Shown here: piece by piece, positions 45,332 to 57,932 of the stretch
Layout: every line of letters starts with the position of its first letter
Numbering within the stretch: the stretch's first letter is position 1
Assembly: GCA_019137255.1 (NCBI GenBank)
Contig: WPDH01000074.1
Coordinates: 682,001-746,000, forward strand
DNA length: 64,000 nucleotides
Origin: Corinectria fuckeliana
Lineage: Eukaryota; Ascomycota; Sordariomycetes; Hypocreales; Nectriaceae
Direction: 5' to 3'
Program-made: the position numbers and the translations under genes
The notes under the pieces: model-generated
Database searches by the model: none
What the model saw: only the letters and a program-made list of their open reading frames with translations
Told to the model about the DNA's origin: nothing

Positions 45332-48300
45332 TCAAAGTCGTCCGGTCCGGATCTCCTTGTCAAAAATCTTCACACCCCACACATCGTAGAACTGCAACAC
45401 CCCTACAGTCTTGAGCCGGAGCCGCTTCCCGCAGTGGAACGCATCGTCGTCGTCATCGTCGCTTTCGGTGTCCGAGCCCCAGTCGCTCACCGGGAGCAGC
45501 GGAAGAGCATCGTCGTTGTGGTTGAGAGCGGCGACGGCCTTGCCCTTGCCCTTGCCCTTGTCCCTCGTCTTTGATTCTTCCTCACTCTTCTTGGCCGTTT
45601 CCGACGGCCGGATTACACGATCTAACCGGTCGTCCTCCATGGCGATCCACTCTAGCTTGAGCTCGGGATGGTGCGAGAGGTTATCCACAATGAAGTTCAA
45701 GATCTCGCGCATGACCCAGATACAAGTGTCGTTGTTTCTGAAATGGAGGATGTGTATGGCTCGCAGATTCGCCAATCCAGAAAAGTACTGCATAAAAGCA
45801 TGCTGCAAGACGAGTTAGCACGAACATTGAGACGAGATCTTGTGTTGGTTTGACTTACCACAGCGTGGATGTTCACGCTGATAGCCAGTTCCTCGAGCTG
45901 AATTCCCCGGTTACAAATAAGAATCATGGCCTTTTGATCGACATCCCAATTGGATCCATTTGACTCATCCTTGATCATGAGCCTCTTTAAAGTCATGATA
46001 TGCTTCTTTAGAATGAGACGACGGATTTGGTCAATCGTCGTGGTCGTCCTAGGGGCAAAACTCTCTGGCTTGTGTTTTGCGCTGCGTTCGAGCATAAAGA
46101 GCTCATGTAGCTCCTCTAACTGCGACATGCAAGTCAGGAAGGCCGGGGACACATTGTCGGTGAAGACGCTGCGTAGCGCTAAAGGGTGAACCTTGTTCTC
46201 CTTAGATAGCAGTGTCCAAATCGGGGCCTGGTTGCCGACGTTGAGGAGCGTGAGGTTCTTGATGCAACGCAAGTCCATAGCTCTCGATAACACGGAAGCT
46301 TTGACGGGAAGCAGGTAGATGCACAGCGTCTCCAGCGAAACCCCGCGAGTATCCCGGATGTAGTCTTCCATGGAGCGTCGGCCGTTCTCAGTACTGGTGT
46401 CCTTAGAAGGGCTAGGTAGTTGCCTCGTTGCATCGATAATTTCGGCTTCCGCTGTATTGACTTGATGTTGGATGTTGGCGATAGAAAGAAGGAGTTCCTT
46501 TAGCTGGGATTCCGCTTCCTTGACATGGTCGGGGTCGGCGCCGGCTCCCTCCGCACGCATGACCTCGAGCTTTTGGCCAAGCCCATCCGCCTGCTCTTGG
46601 AAATGACTGAGTTTCGCTGAGAGGGTTTCGGTGTTGTTCAGCTGTGCCGTTAAATTTGTGATGACGCGGTTCATTCTAGGAGATGAGCTGGACGCATATA
46701 CAGCCAAAAGCCTGAGGGCTGAATCCAGTTCCGGAGTTCTCTCGGCAGCATCTTTTGTAGCCTGATCATCGGAATCTTCGTCGACTTCATCCACCACGTC
46801 CAAATGCTCAATCTCAATGTCTTCCGGGGATACCTCGCCTTCAACACCCTTGCCCTTAGATTTGCTGTTGGAAGCTGCGGAGCTCGAACAATCCCCCTTC
46901 AGTTCTGCCTGGAGGTTCTGGATACCCTCGTCCGCCTTAGAGCCTTCGCTACCCTTGGTAACTTCAGGGGAAGACTCATCTGAGGATTTAGGAGGAAATT
47001 TGCCTGATTCGATATACTTTCTGGCGGCCGTTTCGATCATGTCGAGAATGTCTTGTTGTTCAGTAGAAAAGTCCCGTGAGCCACTGGTGAGCGACATCAG
47101 TTTGGAGGAGACGCCCCTCATCGATGTGATGAACGTTTCCCGAGGATCCACCGTGTCGTCATGTTCGGACTCTTCGCTTTTCTCGTTACTAGCTGTAGCG
47201 TCCTTGCGCCGCTTTTGAAACTGCGATTTCTTGACGATAAATGGCTCGACATCAAATACCCTACCCAAGACAGACTCTTGAAGCTTGCGTTCCTCTTGCG
47301 AACGGAAGTTCTTAACAGGACCACTCGCATCAAAGGTAGAGCTCTGGGAGGCTGGCACGACCTGGAACTCGTCGTCGACGTCCGAATCATCCGGATCAGA
47401 ATCTGGTGGAGGTCTCCGAGCTTGCGATGCCAGGGATTCGGACAGAGACAAATGCAATTCGTTCAATGTGGACGAAGAGTTGCGGACACATGTTTTGAGC
47501 TCAGTCACCACATCGAGGCTGTCGATATCGAGGACAGAAAGAGTCTTGAGTTTCTTGAAACCCGAGAGGGTTGGAGGCTCCCGTGAGGTCGGCAGGCGTT
47601 TCCCAGACTTGCTCTTGGACTTGGACGTCGGCAGTTGATTGGGCGGGGGTCCACTTGACATCGGAGCTGTGGTCGCATTCCCGGCGAGAGGAACCGCGAA
47701 GATCGGGGGCGGGGGCGGGGGTGTGATATCGGACCAGTGACTCGGGGGCGGGGGCGGCGGGGGCGGCGTATCATCAAGCAATAACGGCAGAGGAGGCGGA
47801 GTAGTGTAGTAAGAGTCGCCCTCTTGCATACGAATGTGGAATGCTGTCAATGTCTGTATCTTGTGCAATTCCTTATAAACGGGCCTGCTGAGTTCCACCC
47901 GAATGTTCCATCTGCACGGTGGGTTAGCACTAGAAGAGAAGGGCAAGTGACGAATTGCGGTACCGCATACCGGAAAGTCTCGAGAGACTTGGCTTTCTTC
48001 AGGGTCAGATACAGCAAAGTATTCAGGAACTTCCCGCAACTAGCGCTGTACAGGTATGGCTTGTAAGCATGCTCGGCTTTGGCGCCGGTACTAACAGTGT
48101 CCATGGACAATTCCTTGAGATGTTTGGCGTAGTTGTACTCGCTAGTGGTGAAGGCATCGAGGCCACCGGCGAGGCCGTCAATGGGACACTCGAACCGCAG
48201 GTCATCTTCATCGGGGAAGAGGATGTTGAAGGAGCGATAGAGGTGAGTGGAGGCGAGCTCGTGAAAGTGCTTTGAGACGAGTGCGACGCAGATAAGATCG

Positions 48301-48482
48301 GACTGGGAGCACTGTGAGAAGGGTCAGCGGGGTGCGCGATGCAAGGCGTATAGTGAAGGCGCATTGGCGCGGGCGCATACATGGGACAATATCTCCTGCT
48401 GAGTCTCTGCTGGCAAGTCGAGGAAAGTAATGGCGGGTTTGGGTGCGGGGGCAGCCTCGTCGCCGGCGGCCTCCGCAGCCAT
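45332..48482 (-). CDS. F-box protein with polyproline and acidic regions, leucine-rich C-terminus
   Basis: Exons (complement) 48482-48381, 48311-47971, 47911-45859 and 45802-45332; 988 residues. The F-box is at about 18-62: ITFLDLPAETQQEILSH spliced to CSQSDLICVALVSKHFHELA and the closing HLYRSF. After a short leucine-rich region a polyproline segment appears (TPPPPPPPPSHW and PPPPPPIFAVP). A charged, probably disordered stretch follows, with a helical part near LTAQLNNTETLSAKLSHFQE. Leucine-rich repeat-like helices then occur: LRCIKNLTLLNVGNQAPIWT, LEELHELFMLE and QLEELAISVNIHAV. The tail has KGKGKGK and a DDDDDD run. Family knowledge: F-box proteins bring substrates to SCF ubiquitin ligases. 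The target is unknown, and the polyproline insert is not a standard F-box feature. Confidence 0.85.
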
Positions 48483-51299
48483 GGTAATTGCTGGCGTCTG
48501 GGAGAACGAGGCGAGTTGGAATGGGAGGGGGATGAGGCGAAGACGAAGGCGGAGGCGGAATCTCAGGCGGAAGCGCAGGCGGGAGCGTTGGCGTGGGTGT
48601 AGGCGGCGGCGCCAAGGTCAAGGTCACTTGGAGGCGGGACGTGGCCGAAGCGACGGGAAGCGAAGCGAAGCGAAGCGAGGTGAAGCGAAGTAGATGGACG
48701 CAATGCGATGATATGATGCACCCGCGGAATAGATGCTCGAGTAGTGCAAAGGAACCGACGGACAAGACGAGAGCGACAGCAAGCGAAGCAGAAGGATATT
48801 GGGGTAAAGATGACTCTTGTGGCAGGAAGGAATAGACAGACAGGCGGAAGAAGCAAGCCAGTCGCAAGTCGCAGGTCGCAAAGCGGACAACAAAGTACAA
48901 AGTACGCAGTACGTCGGAGGTTGCGGTGGTGGGTGGGTGGTTCTTTGGTGGTGGATGATGGCGGGGCGGATCAACGATTCGCAGCAGGGCAAGTCTCTCG
49001 GGTTCTAGCCCGAAGCGCTGGAGAGTGCAGAGCGATGAGTGAGGCTTGCAACAGTCGCCCCATGGAAAGACATGCCTTGACGCCCCATCAAGTCCAGTCA
49101 CGGGCGCATGGGAGGGGGCCGAGGGGGCATGGACATGGATGGACATGGGGGGCATGGCTTTTAATTGCGCAGTAGTGTGAGCGCCATGGAACGGCATGTG
49201 GCATGTGGGCACTTCCGCAAGGGCTGTGAATAGCAGAGCAAATATTGTCATTCATGGTTAACTTAAGCTCCTTGTACATGATTCAGTTTCGATAATACGA
49301 ACCACTATTTCGACACTGGAGAGTTGTCCGACAGACAGTGTCTTCGTATCCCCAGGCGTGTTGCTTTCCATGCTTGGCCATGTGTACCCGGCACGGCATT
49401 GTACATGTAACATTGCCCAGCACCACGCTGCGGATTTGATAGATGAGATTTGTTATCAAAGACCCGGGGTTCTACAGACTGTGGGCCACAAGCAAGAGAT
49501 GCATCGTCCCGACGGGGATCCATCTTTGAAGCCCCAAACTGACAGCTCGGCCAGCACGGACAGAGAAATGACCAACAGAGAAATTATGAGTCAATGGCCA
49601 ACGCAGATGCGACCAACACAAACGCGAACAACACAGAAATGGCCAACAGACAGGGAGACAGTCTAACCTCGTGACGGCTCACAAATCAGCTCTGTCGTCC
49701 CAACATGCCCGCCCTGTCATGTCACGACTCACAGCTCTCGGGCTGTATACGTTGCACCGCCGTCTCTGAATCAGGGTTGGTGTGAGTATTTTTCGTACCC
49801 CACAGCCACGTCCAGCGTGGTTCGAGTCGTGAAGGCCTTGATTAATTAATATTAATGTTCTGTCTACCTAGGTACATTGTCATTCAGTTTTCTTCATTCC
49901 TTAGGTTTGACTCCCCGGAGTCATGTCTGCGAAGCCGGACTGTAAATACTGTAGGACTAACAAATTCCGTCGGTACGGCAGTGCACGGGACGCATTAGTT
50001 GGTAAAAGAAGGGCCATTTTGTCACGGTGGCTCCAAGCTTAGGTCTAGGTCTATGGTATACTACTAGCAACTAAGTAGGGACCACAAAATCTAAGTACTT
50101 AGACTAATAAGTAGGCGGTAGCCCACATCGGCTTTCTCGTGTGGGGTTACGGTGCAAGGGTATGAACCTCCTAGTCGCCCCATCTTTCGTTCAGAGACAC
50201 GACGAAACTTGAGGACCGGAGGCTTGCAACTCTTCAGGCAGTGTGTGCGTAATCCTCTTGAGAAATCCAGAGTTGGGTTGATCTAGTCCTCGAAGGAGCT
50301 TCGCCAGGGCCTGCGCTAGGTGTACTCGTCTGGCTGGACTGTAAGTATAGCTCATTCGCCAACTTTGCACCAGCACCTGTGTTTGAATAGGTAGGGCTGA
50401 ATGAAGTTATTGCTGGCCAGCCATTTATTCATGTGCAACCTAGGTAAGTTCCTGCGTCTATTTTAGTTGTTGGCTTCCCACAGCTGATGGTGTGATGCAA
50501 TGTTGAGTGATCCTTAAATATAGGCAGACGCTCAAGATCCAGGCTAGAGCCAAGTCTCAAGGCGCAACTATGAGGTGCGAATATGCTCGGATATGGGTGC
50601 CGGTAGGCTTGGATGTGATCGCCAATCCAGTTTGCCAAGTCGCCCAGCTTCCATGCAAAGCCGCCACCGGTCTGGCCTGGCCTGGCCTGGACTCTAGACT
50701 ACAGAGTCTGGTCACTCCACTCATGCGCCATGGACATCGGCCCCCAAACACAACAGAGCCATCTGCAAGCCGCGTTGCGAATTTCCAGCACTATGACTGC
50801 AGCTGCGGCTGCGGCCGAGGCTGAGGCTGAAGAGGGCTGTTGGTTAGTACAACGACCAAGATGAAACAACCTGAGTTAAGGGATCCGATCCTCCCCAACC
50901 CCGTAAACGGCTTCTCCAGGGTCCACTCCCAAGGCTGTGCTCGGGCCGTGTAATAGTGTGTGATGCACTCCCTCCCCCCCTTCAGATCAGGCAAATTATG
51001 GAGGGACAGAAACCACTTGTCCTAGACCCCGTCTTACTTTTCCTGTTTCCCCATCTCACTCACTCACTTCATAGATATGCTTTACCGTCCCTGCTGCATC
51101 TAACCCTTTTTCCCATTCGCTTTTTACTGTTGCTGTTCGTCCGGTGTGGCACAATACCCCGCTGTACCTAATACCCACGTACGCGCGGCTGTGGGCTTCT
51201 CGCCACATCTTGAATCTATCCATTCACTTCCGGCAGGTCGCCGTCGTTGGCTGCCTCCACAACCGCACGAGGACTCGCTGTCTTGAAGCTATCCTGGTA
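48483..51299. other. Divergent intergenic region, 2.8 kb
   Basis: Lies between the divergent F-box and transglutaminase-fold genes. It contains an AGCGA/GAAGC pentamer repeat (about 48657-48692), a TACCTAGGTA palindrome (49865-49874), a related AACCTAGGTAA site near 50438 and GGCCT repeats (about 50674-50692). A pyrimidine-rich stretch at about 51035-51140 probably belongs to the promoter of the right-hand gene. I see no supportable gene. Confidence 0.4.
49865..49874. repeat. TACCTAGGTA palindrome (copy 3)
   Basis: The same palindrome in the intergenic region between the F-box and transglutaminase-fold genes. Confidence 0.8.
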
Positions 51300-53411
51300 A
51301 TGGCCGCCGATAACGATGAGCCTCAGTACAACACGCTGGCAGAGCGAATAGCAGCCCTCAACAAGCAGAAGAACTTCAGCAGCACCCCCGAGCCTGTTCG
51401 CAAACGACCCCCTCCACCACCTCCTCCTGGCCGCCCTGTGGTTGAGTCTAGGACGCAATCGCTACCGGTGGTCGCATCTTCCCCAGCGAGTTCTCGGGGC
51501 GGCTCGAACCCTGCCGTCCCCCCAAGGCCCAAGCGGAACAATGCGCCACCGCCTTCCGAGCACCATCTCGCAGTTGCGCCGCACGAGGCCATCGGGACGC
51601 ACCATCACCACCAGAGCCCGAAAGTTGCCCCACCTCCGTTGCCAAGCCGCACCCCGTCCGGTCAAGCAGCGCCGAGTCTACCTCCGCGGCGAACCTCGAC
51701 TCAGTCTTCCACTTTGATGGTGAGGCGCAATTCGGGCTCTTCCGAGCTGTCTCAGCATTCAACCTTGTCTTCCATGTCTGTGGGTTACGCTGCGTCGTCG
51801 GTTACCAGCCAGGGCTCTGAGGGCACCATTCACAAGCTGCCCCCGGCATTCGACCCGGCCAGTCTCCCCCAGCTGCCACCCACCAAGAGAGAGCGCGAGG
51901 CCAAGGAGGCTGCAAAGGCGGCGGCCGCCAAAGAGGCCGCCAAGCCCAAGCCTAGGTACCACGTCGCAGCAGCCCCCGTTCCCGCTGCTCGCCAGATTGA
52001 GTCAGCTCCGGCCCCCAAGCCTACTCTTCCCCCGAGACTGCCCTCGCGGCCGGCACAGCCACAGCGAAGTGCAACGGTGGCCACCACAGAGCCAAGCCTG
52101 CCGCCTCGGAAACTGCCACCAAGGCCGGCGGCTTTCGCCAAGTCGCCGTCCATCAATGGTGCTTCAAGGGGGCAGCACCAGAACCGCCAGGCCACTGAGC
52201 AGCATACCCCATCGCTCCCGGGTACGCGACCGCATCTTCCAAGCAGGCCGCAATCCCTCGATGGATCTCCTCCCGTCCCAGTTGCCTCGCGACCGTCACT
52301 TGCGCAGATCGAGGCCGTCTCTTCCCGAGCAGCTGCACCCACACAAGTGGTCGTCGATTGCTTCATTTGTCGAGACTGGAGTGGCCCCGATGGAGTAGGT
52401 GCCCAATTCCCTCGGCAGTCACTACCGAGACAGGATCCCGTAGGTCACCTGGCTCGTGGACTCTGCGACCCTTTCCCGTCTTATACCGACAAGGCCCGGG
52501 CAATCTTCGCTTGGTTCCACCACAATATCTTCTATGACACCGTGTCGTTCTTTGGAAACTGCGTTAAACACATGTCAGTCGAAGACACCATATTTAGTGG
52601 GAAAGCTGTTTGCCAAGGATACGCCGAAACGTACAAGGCCATTGCAAACAGGGCTGGGCTCGAGTGCGTTCTCATTAGCGGCCATGGAAAGGGATACGGA
52701 CATCGTCCCCTGAAAAAAGGGGAGCGTCCTCCTCCGCCCAAGCCAGACGGCCACGCCTGGAACGCGGTGCGGATTGATGGTGGTGAGTGGAAGTTGCTGG
52801 ATGCCTGTTGGGGTGCCGGCCACCTTGACTCGGCCACCAACGAGTATAAGCAAGTCTATTCGCCGAAGCAGTTCATTAGGCCAAACGACGAGTTCGGCAA
52901 GTATCACTTCCCTCGTGAGTCGCGGTACCAGTTCCGGGACGACGGCCGAGTCATCACCTGGGAGGAGTACATTGTGGACGAGAATGACGGCGAGCAACCC
53001 ATATTCTACGGCGGCGGGCACCAAGAAGGAATATCCGAGGCCAGCGTCGAGCCGAGGGAGCGAAACATCTCGGTGCATAGCAACCAAGTCGTGCGGTTCC
53101 AGTTCTCCAAGATCTGCGAGCACTGGACATCGGAGAAACACGGGCTGGGTGCACCTCCGCTGCTGCTCCTTTGCATTCACGGAGTCGACGGGCGAAAAGA
53201 CGACATGGTTCCAATTGAGACGGACGGTTATTGGCACTGGGTTGACGTGAATGCGAGGGACCTGGGGGCGCCGGGACAGTCGATTCAGGTTGCGCAGCCG
53301 ACAACCATTAAGGGGCAGGACGCCAGGAGCGTCACGGCCGAGGAATTCTCGGCGAAGAAGGGCAAAGTGAGCATGGCCTGGTCTTATGTTATGCGGTGGG
53401 AACTGGTATAA
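51300..53411 (+). CDS. Transglutaminase-fold protein (KY/Cyk3-like) with proline-rich N-terminus
   Basis: A single exon of 703 residues. ATG 51300 (MAADNDEPQYNTLAERIAAL) was chosen over the frame's upstream continuation because that part has leader-like content. Residues 1-365 are Pro/Ser/Ala-rich with many candidate SH3 ligands (PPPPPPPGRP, LPPRKLPPRP, LPSRPAQP). The transglutaminase-like core follows and keeps a full Cys-His-Asp triad: C438 in GKAVCQGYAETYK, H485 in PDGHAWNAVRID and D501 in KLLDACWGAG. Family knowledge: in fungi this fold occurs in Cyk3-type cytokinesis proteins, often with the triad lost; animal KY and bacterial relatives act as peptidases or crosslinkers. Cyk3 usually has an N-terminal SH3 domain. 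Here none is seen and SH3 ligands replace it. Enzyme activity and a septum role are inference. Confidence 0.82.
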   Translation: MAADNDEPQYNTLAERIAALNKQKNFSSTPEPVRKRPPPPPPPGRPVVESRTQSLPVVASSPASSRGGSNPAVPPRPKRNNAPPPSEHHLAVAPHEAIGTHHHHQSPKVAPPPLPSRTPSGQAAPSLPPRRTSTQSSTLMVRRNSGSSELSQHSTLSSMSVGYAASSVTSQGSEGTIHKLPPAFDPASLPQLPPTKREREAKEAAKAAAAKEAAKPKPRYHVAAAPVPAARQIESAPAPKPTLPPRLPSRPAQPQRSATVATTEPSLPPRKLPPRPAAFAKSPSINGASRGQHQNRQATEQHTPSLPGTRPHLPSRPQSLDGSPPVPVASRPSLAQIEAVSSRAAAPTQVVVDCFICRDWSGPDGVGAQFPRQSLPRQDPVGHLARGLCDPFPSYTDKARAIFAWFHHNIFYDTVSFFGNCVKHMSVEDTIFSGKAVCQGYAETYKAIANRAGLECVLISGHGKGYGHRPLKKGERPPPPKPDGHAWNAVRIDGGEWKLLDACWGAGHLDSATNEYKQVYSPKQFIRPNDEFGKYHFPRESRYQFRDDGRVITWEEYIVDENDGEQPIFYGGGHQEGISEASVEPRERNISVHSNQVVRFQFSKICEHWTSEKHGLGAPPLLLLCIHGVDGRKDDMVPIETDGYWHWVDVNARDLGAPGQSIQVAQPTTIKGQDARSVTAEEFSAKKGKVSMAWSYVMRWELV

Positions 53412-55128
53412 ATGCGGTATACGGTGGAGTAACGGCACATAGGTACACGATGATAGGGGAATGATACCGACTGGGAAGAAATACACTGCATCCAATAGCA
53501 AGTCAAGCCGTGCATCTAAATCGCTCTCATTTCGATAACTCTTACGGATACGAATTAGTTGGCTTCGGCACATAACTTATGGCAAGGGCTTGGCTTAAAG
53601 CATTTTCTAAGGATAGATCTCGGGGTCCGTTATACTATGTAATGCGCGAAGTTCTGGGGCAGCGGTGGAAAGTCACTGGCATGACTGACACGAGTTACCC
53701 CCTGTTTGACTAAACAGACAGACATGTGAATATGGTATGACTTTATTCTTTTCAGAAATTCGTAACGTTGCGGTATCGAGGCAACGTGGGGATCTGGTTG
53801 GCTGCTAGTCCATGTGTCTACCGGCAGTTGGTATTGGGTTGAAGTTAGTTCTGGGGTTTGGATTGCGAGAACCCTGTCATGATAAGGTCTTTGAACTTGC
53901 TGATATTTATGTAGTACATACTCGTGGGGCTTTGTTCGTACAAATCATCATACCTAGACTACCTATCTACGTAGTCTTGCTACATTCCATGGATTGATGC
54001 AGACTGGTGCAGCATTCTCGCCACAATGGTGTTATGATAGCATAATAGACCTTTTGATGGATGCTCGCTTTTTCTGATTGTGGCTGTGGCTGTGGCTGGC
54101 TGTGATTATGGTTCCCAACGGTGAGATCAAGAAGGCAGCACTACTAGTAGTAAAGTGCGTAGCATATGACGTAGCTGCTTGCGGTCTCCTTCATTAAACC
54201 TCGGGAAGAAGTAAAAGTATGTTTCTACACAGCCCGGCATCAACACCAATCTTGCTTCTTGTTGCAACCACTGCGGCGTCTTCTACTCTACACCTCTCAT
54301 CCCCTCACGTGGCCATCCGATAATACCCGGATGGAGGGGAAGGGCATGGCATTGCATTGCATTCTCACCACCACACCTCACACAACAACAACAACGCCTT
54401 GAACGCATCGCTCAAGTCGTACGAAGCAATGCGGTGCGGGATTTCAAGGGAATGCTCCGAAAGCCTAGCCCCAAGAGGAACCCGAAAACACCAAGCCTTT
54501 TAGCGGCGCCGCCTTGCATTGGGCGCATGCAGTCGTCCCACGGGCACCCCATTCCCCGCACTCACGCGGTTAGCTTCAACGAGAACTTGGGAGCCCCATT
54601 GGACTGACCTCACGCAGGCTGCGCAGTCATCTTTGCCAAGGAGAGCTCCCCCCTCACCGCGAGGGACGCCCCCTCTTTGCGCGCGCTGCCCTCCTATGAC
54701 GGAGAGAGGAGAGAGCGAAGAGGAGGGGACTTGACATGCACACAGCCCCAGAAGCCTCCATGCGCCTGCAGGCCATCCACGACCTCCCTCGGTCGGTGAG
54801 CTCACAGCGGACACCCAGCGGACACTGCGCTCTATTCTGTGGGGTCTTTTCGAGACTGTTGCGAGGGAGCCTATCAGCTCCGGGAGATGGCATCCTCGTG
54901 ACTGCTTGGCGGCAGAGAGACGCACCCAAGCACCGTTGGCGACAATTGTGGCTTGAGCCGTGGTGGGATCGCCAAGGGACCATGCTCGCCATCGACGGCC
55001 TCGGTCCCATCATGGCTCGATTGGCAGCCCCCCTAGTCTAGAGTATAAAGCCCGACACCCCAGGATTTAGTGGCCTTTAGACTGTGTCTTTCAGCCTCAC
55101 CAAGTGGCCTATAACGAACGACTTCGAA
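53412..55128. other. Intergenic region before the potassium transporter
   Basis: About 1.7 kb with no supportable gene. It holds a GGCTGT microsatellite (about 54080-54100) and a short CATTG repeat (about 54350-54362). The GC-rich part at 54480-55060 has open frames in several phases but no recognisable protein; it is probably promoter and leader of the gene at 55129. Confidence 0.4.
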
Positions 55129-57569
55129 ATGGGATTTCCACTCGATGACCGAGATGACACGATAGAGACGAGGGCCGGCATTGTTGACGATGATGATGCC
55201 GCCTCTACAGCCCCGACCGACCCGGATGTTCGCGACCTTCATGACCAGGAAAAGGCCCAGCAAATTGAACACGAGGATCTAAATCGAAATAACAAGCAGG
55301 TACATAGGTCGTCCGTCCGCCCTGCACACGATAACCATGGCTAACGCGTCAAAGACGTACAGGGGCCTTCTCCTCCTATGGCTCGCCTGGCAGAGCACTG
55401 GTGTCGTTTACGGCGACATTGGCACCAGCCCCCTCTATGTGTACAGCTCGACATTTACTAGCCAGCCGTCGTGGAATGACCTTGTTGGGGCCCTCTCCAT
55501 CATCATCTGGTCCCTCACCCTCATCGTCACTCTTAAGTATTGCTTTATCGTGCTCTCCGCCGATGACGATGGCCAGGGAGGCACCTTTGCCGTCTACTCG
55601 CTCCTTGCTCGCTATGCCAACATCGTCGGCACCGATCCCAACTTTCCCGAAAGGATCATGATCCGCCTGGAACGGGAAGTAGGCGCAGCCGAGCTACCCC
55701 CAGCCGGGAGGATTGTCCGGGATTTCCTAGAGAGAAGCACAGCAGCAAAGGCAATACTCAAGATTGTTGGCGTTCTAGGCGTCTCCATGGTTGTCGCCGA
55801 CAGCGTCCTCACTCCGGCCCAGTCCGTCCTGGGTGCCATCCAGGGCATCCAAGTCGTCCGCCCCGATTTAGGAAGAGACGCCATTGTCGGCATCAGCTGC
55901 GGAATTCTGGTCCTCCTCTTCCTGCTCCAACCTCTCGGCACGTCCAAGATTGGCACTGCATTCGCCCCCGTCGTCGTCGTTTGGCTCCTTTACAATCTGG
56001 GCATTGGCATCTATAATCTAGCTCTATATGACCACACCGTGCTCAAGGCATTCAGCCCTCACTATTCTTTCACATACCTTATTCGAAACGGCTCGGATGG
56101 CTGGAAGTCCCTGGGCGGCCTGCTCCTCGCCTTCACCGGTGTCGAATCGCTTTTCGCAGATCTTGGAGCCTTCGGCCAACGCGCCATCCAGCTCTCCTGG
56201 CTTTGTTTGGCATTCCCGTGCTTGCTCATCACCTACGCCGGCCAGGCAGCCTTCATCTCCCAAGACGAGACCGGCACCGCCTTCACCAACCCATTTTTCT
56301 ATACCTTGCCGGGTGGAACTTTCTACTTCAGCATCGTCATTGCTGTGCTGGCTGCGATAGTCGCGAGCCAGGCCTTGATTACGAGCTCGTTCCAGCTCAT
56401 CTCACAGCTCATGAGGTTGAGCTACTTCCCACACATCAAGACAGTCCACACGAGCCGTCGGTTTCACGATCAAATCTACATGCCCTTTGCGAACTTGCTT
56501 CTAATGGTTGGCTGCGTTATCGTCACAGCCGTGTACAACAATGTAAGTCACCAAACTCCTTCTACAATGGCGTGGTTCTAATGGGTCTATCCAGACAACC
56601 AGCCTAGGCCATGCGTACGGTGCATGCGTCATAATCGTCACTTTTATCACGACTTGCTTAGTGTCCTTAGTGGCGCTCATCATTTGGCGCGTCCAGTCAC
56701 TCATTGTCTTGTTTGTGTTCCTCTTATTCATCTTGCTCGACGGTGTCTATCTGTCTGCAGCGCTGAACAAGGTGCCGGACGGTGCCTGGTTCGCCCTCGT
56801 GTTGTCTTTCATTCTCTCTACCATCTTCATTCTTTGGAGATGGGGCAAGGAGCAGCAATGGAAAGCAGAAATGAAAGACGTAATAGATCCATCTGATCTG
56901 CTTCTCATGTCCCGCAACAACTCTATTGGCCGTGGCACAATCGACAGCCCAGTTCGCCTGAGGCTCGCACCGGAGTTTGGCGGTGGCCATCTTACTCCAG
57001 CCCCAGGACTCGGCATCTTTTTCGACAAGGTCGGTGGCAGCGGTGACCATATTCCAAAAGTGTTCACCCAGTTCATCCGCAAATTTCAGACGCGACCACA
57101 AGTCATCGTCTTCTTCCACATGCGCTCTCTCTCACAGCCGACTGTGCCAGCCGATCAGCGATTCGTCATTACCCGTGTCACATCCAAAATACCATCCTGC
57201 TACCGCATCGCTCTCCGTCACGGCTACATGGACGATGTCCTCACCCCTGACTTGGCACGCATCATTGTGGCGGAACTCATGATGTTCATCACACGAGGCC
57301 CGGGCAACGCGAACGAGGCTTCGATGCCACCAGATGTACGCGATGAGCTAGATGCTCTCCGCGGCGCACGAAGCGCGCAGACGGTGTACCTCATGGGCAA
57401 GCAGACTATGCGCGTGCAGCGGAGACCGAGAAAGACCATCGGAAATCTTGCTCGACGTCTCGCGCTCGAGGCCTTCTTGTGGATTCGGGAAAACACGCGG
57501 ACCAAGTTGGCCAACCTAGACATTGATCCGGATGACCTCGTTGAGATTGGCTTTGTGAAGGAAATCTAG
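55129..57569 (+). CDS. hak1: HAK/KUP-type potassium transporter
   Basis: Exons 55129-55299, 55355-56542 and 56595-57569; 777 residues. An acidic 57-residue head (IVDDDDAASTAPTDPDVRD) is spliced to TYRGLLLLWLAWQSTGVVYG, followed by the family signature YGDIGTSPLYVYSSTF. About 12 membrane helices follow, including TLKYCFIVLSADDDGQGGTF, VLTPAQSVLGAIQGI and the block with GNIG-like TTSLGHAYG right after the second exon junction. A hydrophilic C-terminal domain follows, with FTQFIRKFQTRPQVIVFFHM. Family knowledge: fungal HAK proteins take up K+ at micromolar levels by H+ or Na+ coupling at the plasma membrane, and are usually induced by K+ starvation. Distribution in fungi is patchy. Both introns are phase 0 with good splice sites. 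Confidence 0.94.
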
Positions 57570-57932
57570 CGGAGTAGATTTACTTGTGATTATTTGGTAA
57601 GATATGGAGTTCTAAGCGCCTTTCATACGATTTGAGAGATCGGAATATTGGGAAAGACGACCCTGGGCAACTTGATTTACGACACTTTACGAAACAGAAA
57701 CGTTCCCTCCTAGATCTTATAACGGGGATATTTGCTTACATAGTAATCACAATAGGTGCTGTAAAACCGAATGCAAGGATATAGTGTCATCTAAGGGTGG
57801 ATTCCTCTTTGTAAAACTTACGCATGTATTATTATTCTTTGATTCTACCGCCAACATGTAAAGCAAGAAACTTTTCCAAAGATACCAATGCCAAACCAGA
57901 CCCATTACATCGTACAGCTCGGTCCACCCTTC
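57570..57932. other. Convergent intergenic space
   Basis: About 360 AT-rich bp between converging genes; probably 3' UTRs only. Confidence 0.4.

Noticed and set aside
49790..49840. tRNA-like GGTTCGAGTC word
   Set aside because: No A-box or pairing acceptor stem at the right distance upstream. Similar TTCGAATCC words at about 45139 and 16876 fail the same test.
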